Assembly: GCA_025351615.1 (NCBI GenBank)
Contig: JANXVP010000409.1
Location: 1 to 5,249 of the forward strand
Reading direction: 5' to 3'
DNA from: Ramlibacter sp.
GTDB lineage: Bacteria; Pseudomonadota; Gammaproteobacteria; Burkholderiales; Burkholderiaceae_C
Length of the DNA stretch: 5,249 nt
The position numbers were made by a program, and so were the translations under genes. Of the stretch, positions 1 to 5,249 are shown piece by piece. Each line of letters opens with the position of its first letter. Position 1 is the first letter of the stretch. The notes beneath the pieces were generated by a model. That model ran no database searches, was not told the DNA's origin, and worked only from the letters and a program-made list of their open reading frames with translations.

Positions 1-300
1 CTTTCGCCAGAGGACAGGAAGCCCGTTTACCAGGCCAAGATCGAACGTTACGAAAAGGAAAAGAACGAGATCAAGACCGTGGCGGAAGGCTTCGAGAAGG
101 AGTCCCTGGACTGGGACGAGCGCAGTGAAGCCGAGATGCACCAGCACCACCGCTGGGCGCAGGCCACCACGGTGCTACAGGTGTCGATTGCCATGGCCGC
201 CATCGCGCTGCTCACCCGCAAGAAATGGCTAGAGTGGGCCATGTTTGCCGCCGCGGGCGTCGGCGTGACGGTCGGCGTGCTGGCCATGCTCCACATCTGA
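1..300 (+). CDS. DUF4337-type small membrane protein, C-terminal part (5' end outside window)
   Basis: The reading frame is open from the first base to a TGA at 298-300, giving 99 visible residues. The start codon lies to the left of the window. Visible residues 1-50 are highly charged and probably helical, with runs such as YEKEKNEIK and a His/Gln-rich stretch MHQHHRW. Two hydrophobic segments follow, at about residues 55-72 and 77-97, separated by a basic turn (TRKKW), and the protein ends two residues after the second. A charged helix ending in HHR plus a C-terminal pair of membrane helices is the pattern I associate with DUF4337 proteins of Proteobacteria. That match is from memory. The function of the family is unknown; the protein should sit in the inner membrane. 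A GTG at 79 could in principle start translation, but it lies inside the conserved charged region, so the gene is better read as cut by the window edge. Confidence 0.75.
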   Translation, partial: LSPEDRKPVYQAKIERYEKEKNEIKTVAEGFEKESLDWDERSEAEMHQHHRWAQATTVLQVSIAMAAIALLTRKKWLEWAMFAAAGVGVTVGVLAMLHI

Positions 301-340
301 AGCGGCGACGGGGTGACGCCCCAGAGGGTGCCACTCCGGA

Positions 341-369
341 TTGACAGTGCGTCCTGGGACTCCTACATT
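341..369 (+). promoter_or_regulatory. Predicted sigma70 promoter of the hydrolase operon
   Basis: A perfect -35 hexamer TTGACA lies at 341-346. A 17-nt spacer follows, then TACATT at 364-369, which matches 4 of 6 positions of the -10 consensus. It sits in the gap between the DUF4337 gene (ends 300) and the first hydrolase gene (starts 446). This predicts a transcript start near 376 and a leader of about 70 nt. Such a good match at optimal spacing is uncommon by chance in DNA this GC-rich. No operator was recognised beside it. Confidence 0.6.
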
Positions 370-435
370 TTTCAGGCGGCCTTCCCGAACACGCTGCCGC
401 GCGGCCCGCCGCACGTCCATTCCGGCAAAAAACTC

Positions 436-440
436 AGGAG
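436..440 (+). promoter_or_regulatory. Ribosome binding site deciding the start of the first hydrolase gene
   Basis: AGGAG lies 5 nt before the ATG at 446. The frame is open further upstream, to an in-frame TTG at 341, but that codon is part of the predicted -35 box. Only the ATG at 446 gives a protein beginning directly with a signal peptide. The Shine-Dalgarno site therefore fixes the start at 446. Confidence 0.8.
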
Positions 441-445
441 ACCTC

Positions 446-1495
446 ATGAATTTCCGATTCCTCATCCCTCTGGTTTTTCTGCTGGCGTCGACCGCGCATG
501 CCAAAACGATCGCGCAGGACGTCCAGATCGATTCGAAGGACGCGGGCGTCAAGATTTTCGTCCGCAGCAAGATGGCGGACGGAAAAACGAAGTTCGATGA
601 AGACAACATCGTCATCTTCGTTCACGGTGCGACCGGGCCGTCGACGTGCGACTTCGATCTCGGCTTCAAGGACTATTCCTGGGCCGACTGGCTCGCCGAG
701 CGCGGGTACGCGGTCTATATGTTCGACAAGCGCAACTACGGGTATTCGTCGCGTGAAAAGGCGATGGGCGAACCCGCGGCCAGCAACAGGCCCCTCTCGC
801 GCTCGTACCTGGTCATCCGCGATCTGTCGGCCGTGATCGACCATGTCAAGGCCAAGCATGGAGTCTCCAGGGTCACCCTGATCGGCTGGTCGTGGGGCGC
901 CATGACGGCGGGCTACTACACCTCGCTGCAGAGTGAAAACGTGAAGCGGCTGGTGCTGTATGCGCCGGCCTATGCATTCGCCCTGCATACCAATCTCGGC
1001 GCTGGTTCCGGGTCGCAGAACAAGCGCAAGCCCTACGAATTCAATTACGCGCTCGGGGCTTATCGCACGGCAAGCACCGCGCAGAACACGGCGCGCTGGG
1101 ACGGCGAGATTCCGGTCGCCGACAAGTCGCTCTACCGCGATCCCGAGTTGCCCGCCGCGTTCTGGGAGGCTTGCCTCGCGACCGATCCAACCAGCAGCAC
1201 GCGCACCCCGCCATCGCTGCGCGCACCGAACGGGGTGCTGGAAGACACCTTCATGCAGGAGACCGGACGCCGCATGTGGAACGCTTCGTCGATTTATGTG
1301 CCCACGCTGGTGATTGCCGGTGAATATGACACCTGGTCCTATCCCGAAGACCGCGAGGGACTGATGCGCGACCTCACCAACGCACCGTTCAAGAAGAGCG
1401 TGCTGATCAAGGACGCGACGCACTTCGTGCTGTTCGAAAAGCAGCGGACCGAATTCTTCGGCCAGATCCTGGACTTCCTGAAAGGCAAGCAATGA
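446..1495 (+). CDS. Secreted alpha/beta-fold hydrolase (GWSWG nucleophile elbow)
   Basis: The protein has 349 residues. Residues 1-19 form a Sec signal peptide: a short basic n-region MNFR, a hydrophobic core, and a likely cut after AHA at residue 19, so the mature enzyme should be periplasmic or secreted. The alpha/beta-hydrolase features appear in order. The HG oxyanion motif VHGATG is at 59-64, the strand/loop FDKRNYGYS at 93-101, and the nucleophile elbow GWSWG at 147-151 with Ser149. The acid is Asp295 in GEYDTW and the base is His326 in DATHF. A cap region of roughly 120 residues (about 175-285) lies between the nucleophile and the acid. The triad is intact, so an active esterase, lipase-like or related hydrolase is likely; the substrate cannot be read. 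The gene follows a predicted promoter at 341-369 and overlaps the next hydrolase gene by 4 bp (ATGA), so the two are probably co-translated. Base composition resembles its neighbours. Confidence 0.85.
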   Translation: MNFRFLIPLVFLLASTAHAKTIAQDVQIDSKDAGVKIFVRSKMADGKTKFDEDNIVIFVHGATGPSTCDFDLGFKDYSWADWLAERGYAVYMFDKRNYGYSSREKAMGEPAASNRPLSRSYLVIRDLSAVIDHVKAKHGVSRVTLIGWSWGAMTAGYYTSLQSENVKRLVLYAPAYAFALHTNLGAGSGSQNKRKPYEFNYALGAYRTASTAQNTARWDGEIPVADKSLYRDPELPAAFWEACLATDPTSSTRTPPSLRAPNGVLEDTFMQETGRRMWNASSIYVPTLVIAGEYDTWSYPEDREGLMRDLTNAPFKKSVLIKDATHFVLFEKQRTEFFGQILDFLKGKQ

Positions 1496-2589
1496 TTTCG
1501 CGCGTCCTCACCGCCCTCGCCTGCATCACGGCGCTGCTGACTACCAACGCCTTGGCCCACGCTCCCGGCGATGCGCCGCACCAGGCCTTCGCCATGAACG
1601 ACCTCAAGCTCGAAAGCGGCGAAGCCATCCGCGACTTCTCGATGTCCTATGTGACCCACGGCACTTTGAACGCCGACAAGTCGAACGCGATCCTCATGGT
1701 CACCGCGATCGGCGGCAACCACCATCGGCTCGACTACCTGATCGGCCCCGGGCGCGCGCTCGACCCGGCGAAGTTTTTTGTCATCTGCACCGATGCCATC
1801 GGCAATGGCCTGAGCACATCGCCCTCGAACAGCAAAACGCAGCCGCGAATGAAGTTTCCGAAGTTCAACATCCGCGACATGGTGAATTCGTCGCAGCGCC
1901 TGGTCGCCGAGAAGTTCGGCATCAAGAAGCTGGCGTCGGTGGTCGGCGCCTCGATGGGCGGGATGCAGGCTCTGCAATTCGGCGTGAGCCATCCCGACGC
2001 GACGGCGAGTCTGGTTGCCATCATTCCGCTCGCGCGGACGCCCGCCTGGACGACCGCCGTGCTGGAGATGCTGCGCCAGGGAATCATGAGCGACCCGCGC
2101 TGGATGGGTGGCAACTACGCTGCCGATGCGCCGCCGGAACAGGGGATGCGCCTGTGGGCGGGGTGGCTGTCGGGCGTTATCACCCGTACACCCGGTTTCC
2201 AGGAATATCTCTACCCGAACAGCCAGGATGCCGTCGCTTACCTCAAAGGCGTCGAGGACGCGGGCTGGAAGCGCATGGACGCCGTCGACTGGATCTACCA
2301 GAGCTGGGCTTACGATGCCCACAACGTCGCGACCACGGCGGGGTTCGATGGCGACTACCGCCGGGCCCTCAAGGCCATCAAGGCCCGTACGCTGATTCTT
2401 GCGGGCACGGGCGACCTGCTCAATCCGGAATACGAGGCCATGGAAGCGGCGCGGTATATCGCCGACGTTCGCTACCTGCCGATCAATTCCCAGCGGGCAC
2501 TGGGTCATGTGTCAGGCGCGGGGATCAGCGCGCCGGAAAACGAACTCCAGAACCGCGAGATCGGCGCGTTCCTCGGCCTGGCCAGATGA
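1492..2589 (+). CDS. Exported MetX-like (homoserine O-acyltransferase family) alpha/beta hydrolase
   Basis: The protein has 365 residues. Its ATG overlaps the stop of the previous hydrolase gene (ATGA at 1492-1495), and AAAGG at 1481-1485 serves as ribosome site. Residues 1-22 look like a Sec signal peptide ending in ALA. The mature part follows the MetX-family plan: LESGE at 40-44, a YVTHGTLNADKSN region at 53-65, IGPGRALDP at 84-92, FFVICTDAIGNGLS at 95-108, the elbow GASMGG at 152-157 with Ser154, Asp308 in GTGDLLNP, and His339 in GHVSG. Known MetX enzymes acylate homoserine in the cytoplasm with acetyl-CoA or succinyl-CoA. Here the signal peptide, the GNGLSTSPSN stretch in place of the usual GG-C-GSTGP-like loop, and RTPAWTTAV where MetX proteins (as I recall them) carry an RLSAQ-like stretch all argue against a biosynthetic MetX. 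I infer a periplasmic hydrolase or esterase acting together with the upstream gene. The family-level call is firm; the reaction is unknown. Confidence 0.85.
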   Translation: MISRVLTALACITALLTTNALAHAPGDAPHQAFAMNDLKLESGEAIRDFSMSYVTHGTLNADKSNAILMVTAIGGNHHRLDYLIGPGRALDPAKFFVICTDAIGNGLSTSPSNSKTQPRMKFPKFNIRDMVNSSQRLVAEKFGIKKLASVVGASMGGMQALQFGVSHPDATASLVAIIPLARTPAWTTAVLEMLRQGIMSDPRWMGGNYAADAPPEQGMRLWAGWLSGVITRTPGFQEYLYPNSQDAVAYLKGVEDAGWKRMDAVDWIYQSWAYDAHNVATTAGFDGDYRRALKAIKARTLILAGTGDLLNPEYEAMEAARYIADVRYLPINSQRALGHVSGAGISAPENELQNREIGAFLGLAR

Positions 2590-2644
2590 GTGTGGCACGC
2601 TTTTGCGATCGGCAGTGTCGACCGTGTGGCCTGGCGCCCAGCCC

Positions 2645-3430
2645 ATGAAAATCACCACCTGGAACGTCAACTCGCTGACCGCCCGGTTGCAGCACGTGCA
2701 GGACTGGCTGGCCGCCAATCCGGTCGATGTGCTCTGCCTGCAGGAACTCAAGCTGACCGACGACAAGTTCCCGCTCGAGGTGCTGCGTGACCTCGGCTAT
2801 GCGCATTGCGCAGTGTTCGGCCAGAAGACGTACAACGGGGTCGCGATCATGAGCCGCGCTCCGCTGCGAGAGGTCGTGAAAAACATCACCGGCTTCGACG
2901 ACCCGCACTCGCGCGTGATCGCCGCGACGCTAGACACGCCGCAGGGCGAGCTGCGCCTGGTGAACGGGTATTTCGTCAACGGCCAGTCGCCGGGATCGGA
3001 GAAGTTCGAATACAAGATGAACTGGTTGCGCGGCTTGCACGCTTACCTGCGCGCGGAAATCGCCGCGCACCCGCGTCTCGTGCTGCTCGGCGATTTCAAC
3101 ATCGCGCCGGAAGACCGGGATTCGTTCGATCCCGTCGGGCTGGCCGACACCATCCACCACACGACGCAGGAACGCGATCACTTCAGGCAATTACTCGGGC
3201 TCGGCCTGGTCGACAGTTTCCGGCTGTTCGAGCAACCCGAAAAAAGTTTCAGCTGGTGGGACTACCGCATGCTCGGCTACCAGAAGAACCGGGGCCTGCG
3301 GATCGACCACATCCTGGTCAGCGAACCGCTTCGTCACGCGGTGAAAGCCTGCACCATCGACCGCGTGCCGCGCAAGTGGAAGCAGGCCAGCGACCACGCA
3401 CCGGTCACTGTGGAATTACTCCAGTCCTAG
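2645..3430 (+). CDS. xth: Exodeoxyribonuclease III (AP endonuclease, XthA/ExoIII family)
   Basis: This cytoplasmic base-excision-repair enzyme of the endonuclease/exonuclease/phosphatase fold cuts DNA at abasic sites and degrades one strand 3' to 5'. The protein has 261 residues, against 268 in E. coli ExoIII. All metal-binding and catalytic motifs are visible: Asn7 in WNVNSL, Glu34 in LQELK, Tyr109 in NGYFVNGQ, Asp150 and Asn152 in GDFNIAPEDRD, Asp221 in LRIDHIL, and Asp250-His251 in SDHAPV. Asn7, Glu34 and Tyr109 have the same numbers as in the E. coli enzyme. SWWDYRMLGYQKNRGLRIDH at 203-222 is typical of the family. The start was chosen at the conserved MKITTWN. The frame runs open upstream to about 2399, but that part lies inside the preceding hydrolase gene. 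No clear Shine-Dalgarno site precedes the ATG. The gene lies 55 bp after the MetX-like gene on the same strand, and its last 15 bp overlap the convergent ntrC gene. Confidence 0.95.
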   Translation: MKITTWNVNSLTARLQHVQDWLAANPVDVLCLQELKLTDDKFPLEVLRDLGYAHCAVFGQKTYNGVAIMSRAPLREVVKNITGFDDPHSRVIAATLDTPQGELRLVNGYFVNGQSPGSEKFEYKMNWLRGLHAYLRAEIAAHPRLVLLGDFNIAPEDRDSFDPVGLADTIHHTTQERDHFRQLLGLGLVDSFRLFEQPEKSFSWWDYRMLGYQKNRGLRIDHILVSEPLRHAVKACTIDRVPRKWKQASDHAPVTVELLQS

Positions 3431-4909
3431 TTCCTGGATCTTGCGGGTGATGGTGTTGCGGCCGATGCCGAGTTTCTGCGCAGCTTCGATGCGGCGGCCC
3501 CGGGTGCTCGACAGGGCCGTGAGGATCAGCTTGGACTCGAAGCGCTTGGTCAGCTCCTCCCACACGTCGTGCCTGCCGCTGGCCAGCAGTTCCAGCGCCT
3601 CGGCCTCCAGCCCCGCCTCCCAGGCGCGCGAGACCCCATTGCCCACTGGCGGCAGGACGATGCCAGGAATCAATTCCGCGGGCGAAGCGTCGACAACGGC
3701 CCTTGCCTCGCCCGCTGAAGCGGCATGGCGAGCCGCTTCAGCAGGCGTCGGCGCCACTTCGGGGGGCAGGTCCTTCGGCTCGATCAGCTGGGCGGGCGCC
3801 ATTACGGTGAGCCAGTGGCAGATGTTCTCCAGCTGCCTGACGTTGCCGGGAAACGCAAATTGCGCCAGGTAGGTCAGCGACGCCTCCGAGATGCGCTTGG
3901 GCTCGACACCGAGCTGTTTGGCGCTGACGCCCAGGAAATGCCGCGTCAGCATCGGGATGTCTTCTAGACGTTCGCGCAGGGCCGGCAGCCGCAACCGGAT
4001 CACATTGAGGCGGTGGAACAGGTCTTCGCGGAAAGCGCCGTTCTTGACGCGCTGCTCCAGGTCCTGGTGGGTGGCAGCGATCACGCGGACGTTGGCCTTC
4101 ACCGAGTTGTGTCCACCGACCCGGTAAAAGTGCCCATCCGACAGCACCCGCAGCAGCCGGGTCTGCAGGTCGAAGGGCATGTCGCCGATCTCGTCGAGGA
4201 ACAGGGTCCCGCCTTCGGCCTGCTCGAAGCGGCCACGGCGCATGGTCTGGGCGCCGGTGAAGGCGCCGCGCTCGTGGCCGAACAGCTCGCTTTCCAGCAG
4301 GTCCTTGGGAATCGCCGCGGTATTGATGGCGATAAAGGGTCCTGTTGCGCGAGGTGAGTGCTTGTGCAATGCACGCGCAACCAGTTCCTTGCCCGATCCC
4401 GATTCGCCGGTAATCATGACGGTGACATTGCTCTGCGACAGCCGGCCGATCGCCCGGAACACATCCTGCATCGCGGGCGCCTGCCCCAGCATCTCGGGGG
4501 CCGCCGCCATTCGTTCCTCGGCCACTTCCTCGCGCTGGCTCTCCTCCACCGCGCGGCGGATCAGCTCCACCGCCTTGGGCAGGTCGAACGGTTTCGGCAG
4601 GTATTCGAAAGCACCTCCCTGGAAAGCCGACACGGCGCTGTCCAGGTCGGAGAACGCCGTCATGATGATGACGGGCAGGCCCGGGTGCTTTTCCTTGACC
4701 TTCGCCAGCAAGTCGAGGCCGGAACCGCCCGGCATGCGAATGTCGCTCACCAGGATCTGCGGACCCTGATCGTCATTCGCATCGTCGAGGGCCAGCAGCA
4801 CCTCGCGCGGATTGGTGAAGCTGCGGGTCGGAAGGTCTTCGCGCAGCAGCGCCTTCTCCAGCACGAAGCGGATCGATTGGTCATCGTCAACGATCCAGAT
4901 CGGCTTCAT
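3416..4909 (-). CDS. ntrC: Nitrogen regulation response regulator NtrC (GlnG), sigma54-dependent activator
   Basis: The protein has 497 residues in three domains. The receiver (about 3-120) has the acidic pocket Asp9/Asp10, phospho-acceptor Asp56 in SDIRMP, Thr84, and Lys106 in LPKPFD. The AAA+ sigma54-activation domain (about 140-375) has Walker A GESGSGKE at 168-175, the sigma54-contacting GAFTGA at 215-220, Walker B GGTLFLDE at 233-240, and GNVRQLEN at 355-362. The C-terminal Fis-type helix-turn-helix is at about 472-494 (EAAQKLGIGRNTITRKI). When phosphorylated by NtrB it oligomerises and drives ATP-dependent opening at sigma54 promoters of nitrogen-assimilation genes. It is somewhat longer than E. 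coli NtrC (469) because of an Ala/Pro-rich linker at about 385-445. The start was chosen at MKPIWIVDDDQSIR. The frame stays open to 5017, but the extra 36 codons only read through the intergenic repeat. No clear ribosome site precedes this ATG. ntrB lies upstream on the same strand. Confidence 0.95.
   Translation of the reverse strand: MKPIWIVDDDQSIRFVLEKALLREDLPTRSFTNPREVLLALDDANDDQGPQILVSDIRMPGGSGLDLLAKVKEKHPGLPVIIMTAFSDLDSAVSAFQGGAFEYLPKPFDLPKAVELIRRAVEESQREEVAEERMAAAPEMLGQAPAMQDVFRAIGRLSQSNVTVMITGESGSGKELVARALHKHSPRATGPFIAINTAAIPKDLLESELFGHERGAFTGAQTMRRGRFEQAEGGTLFLDEIGDMPFDLQTRLLRVLSDGHFYRVGGHNSVKANVRVIAATHQDLEQRVKNGAFREDLFHRLNVIRLRLPALRERLEDIPMLTRHFLGVSAKQLGVEPKRISEASLTYLAQFAFPGNVRQLENICHWLTVMAPAQLIEPKDLPPEVAPTPAEAARHAASAGEARAVVDASPAELIPGIVLPPVGNGVSRAWEAGLEAEALELLASGRHDVWEELTKRFESKLILTALSSTRGRRIEAAQKLGIGRNTITRKIQELGLE
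3714..3742. repeat. Perfect 11-bp inverted repeat with 7-nt loop inside ntrC
   Basis: GCTGAAGCGGC at 3714-3724 and its exact reverse complement GCCGCTTCAGC at 3732-3742 are separated by ATGGCGA. In the ntrC mRNA this forms a strong hairpin. It falls in codons 390-399 (AEAARHAASA) of the variable Ala-rich linker between the AAA+ and DNA-binding domains. No T-run follows on either strand, so it is not a standard intrinsic terminator. Confidence 0.7.
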
Positions 4910-4920
4910 CGCGTGCCCGC

Positions 4921-4984
4921 CCGGCCGCCCGAAGGGCACCGCGCCCCCCCTCGGGGGACAGCGAACGAAGTGAGCGTGGGGGCT
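4921..4984. repeat. GC-rich intergenic repeat of the kind common in Comamonadaceae
   Basis: The ntrB-ntrC spacer holds, on the + strand, GCCC-GAA-GGGC (4927-4937), then a C-run/TC/G-run hairpin (CCCCC at 4945-4949 against GGGGG at 4953-4957), then CAGCGAACGAAGTGAGCGTG (4959-4978), closed by GGGGGC (4978-4983). The closing GGGGGC can alternatively pair with GCCCCC at 4943-4948. From memory, the combination of C-run, G-run and AGCGAACGAAGTGAGCGTGGGGGC recurs in intergenic regions of Comamonadaceae genomes. It is often translated into false N-terminal extensions, as happens here to the ntrC frame. The exact borders are estimates. Confidence 0.65.
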
Positions 4985-5023
4985 GGCATTCTTTAGGCAC
5001 CTCAGGTCAAATAACAACGAACA

Positions 5024-5249
5024 TCAGGGCAACGGAATCAGGATCTTGAAATCCGTCCGGCCAGGGGCGCTGTCGCATTCGATCAAGCCATGATGCTGCT
5101 GGACGAATGTCTGCGCCAGCGTCAATCCCAGCCCCGAACCGCCTTCCCTGCCCGACACCAGCGGGTAAAAAATTCGGTCCATGATCGAGTCCGGCACGCC
5201 GGGCCCGTTGTCGATCACATGCAATTCCAATGCCAGTCGGTAGCGTTGC
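5024..5249 (-). CDS. ntrB: Nitrogen regulation sensor histidine kinase NtrB (GlnL), C-terminal part
   Basis: The minus-strand frame is open from the window edge to a TGA at 5024-5026 and gives about 74 residues; the N-terminal and dimerisation parts lie beyond the right edge. Visible are the ATP-binding motifs of the HATPase_c domain: the G1 box DNGPGVP, the F box IFYPLVSGREGG, and the G2 box GSGLGL. The FYP-VSGREGG-GLGL block is diagnostic of NtrB and closely resembles the E. coli protein. The enzyme autophosphorylates on a conserved His (not in view) and acts as kinase or phosphatase toward NtrC, under control of the PII protein. It is transcribed ahead of ntrC on the same strand, with a spacer of about 114 bp, which fits an ntrBC operon. 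An alternative TTG at 5230 would cut the domain, so the gene is read as continuing off the window. Confidence 0.92.
   Translation of the reverse strand, partial: QRYRLALELHVIDNGPGVPDSIMDRIFYPLVSGREGGSGLGLTLAQTFVQQHHGLIECDSAPGRTDFKILIPLP

Noticed and set aside
310..322. Hairpin GGGG-TGACG-CCCC just after the DUF4337 gene as a terminator
   Set aside because: The stem is only 4 bp (5 with a wobble) and no T-run follows, so it is not supportable as an intrinsic terminator.
396..405. 10-bp palindrome GCCGCGCGGC in the leader of the hydrolase operon as an operator
   Set aside because: Simple GC alternation in GC-rich DNA; it has no spacing or flanks typical of a regulator site.
341..445. 35-codon N-terminal extension of the first hydrolase from an in-frame TTG at 341
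   Set aside because: The codon is part of the predicted -35 box, the extension is Arg-rich with no homologous look, and the ATG at 446 has a good ribosome site and begins a proper signal peptide.
1492..1560. Lipoprotein signal (lipobox) around Cys11 of the MetX-like protein
   Set aside because: The residues before Cys are ALA rather than a canonical L-[AS]-[GA], and the hydrophobic region before it is too short; a cut after ALA at residue 22 fits better.
1339..2508. Long antisense open frame of 389 codons across the two hydrolase genes (with a similar 352-codon one at 434-1492)
   Set aside because: The translation is rich in Arg, Gly, His and Val with no recognisable domain. Long antisense frames are expected opposite GC-rich genes with strong third-position bias.
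2399..2644. 82-codon N-terminal extension of ExoIII
   Set aside because: It lies mostly inside the MetX-like gene in another frame, is Arg/Ser-rich like a shadow frame, and ExoIII family proteins begin at MKI-TWN.
3420..3438. TCCAG/CTGGA inverted repeat at the xth/ntrC junction as a bidirectional terminator
   Set aside because: It is a 5-bp stem with a 9-nt loop and no T-run on either side; too weak.
4910..5017. 36-codon N-terminal extension of NtrC
   Set aside because: It is a read-through of the intergenic repeat; the receiver domain starts cleanly at MKPIWIVDDD.

Overview
The window is GC-rich bacterial chromosome with dense, operon-like gene packing. The NtrB/NtrC pair is of the proteobacterial type. 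An intergenic repeat at about 4921-4984 matches, from memory, a family common in Comamonadaceae (Burkholderiales, Betaproteobacteria; for example Variovorax, Polaromonas, Rhodoferax or Acidovorax relatives). I infer a member of that family; the genus cannot be fixed from the sequence alone.

Left part (1-2589, + strand). The 3' end of a DUF4337-type small membrane protein gene comes first (ends at 300). A 145-bp gap follows, holding a good sigma70-type promoter (341-369). Then come two alpha/beta-hydrolase-fold genes joined by a 4-bp ATGA overlap. The first (446-1495) is a secreted hydrolase with a GWSWG nucleophile elbow. The second (1492-2589) is a MetX (homoserine O-acyltransferase)-like protein that also carries a signal peptide. 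Both keep a full Ser-Asp-His triad and look like a two-gene operon for a periplasmic or secreted hydrolytic function whose substrate cannot be read from the sequence.

Middle (2645-3430, + strand). A complete exodeoxyribonuclease III gene (xth, base-excision repair) follows after 55 bp. Its end overlaps the convergent ntrC gene by 15 bp.

Right part (3416-5249, - strand). This is the nitrogen-regulation two-component system, transcribed right to left: the C-terminal end of the sensor kinase NtrB (GlnL), a roughly 114-bp spacer filled mainly by the repeat, and then complete NtrC (GlnG), a sigma54-dependent activator with receiver, AAA+ and Fis-type DNA-binding domains. NtrB would phosphorylate NtrC under nitrogen limitation to switch on sigma54 promoters. 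The rest of ntrB, and probably glnA, should lie beyond the right edge.

No RNA gene, insertion sequence, CRISPR array or obvious defence system is present. The least ordinary items are the exported MetX-like/hydrolase pair, the repeat inside the ntrBC transcript directly before the ntrC start, a perfect 11-bp inverted repeat inside the NtrC linker codons, and a 20-codon ORF that bridges the second hydrolase gene to xth by overlapping start/stop codons at both ends.
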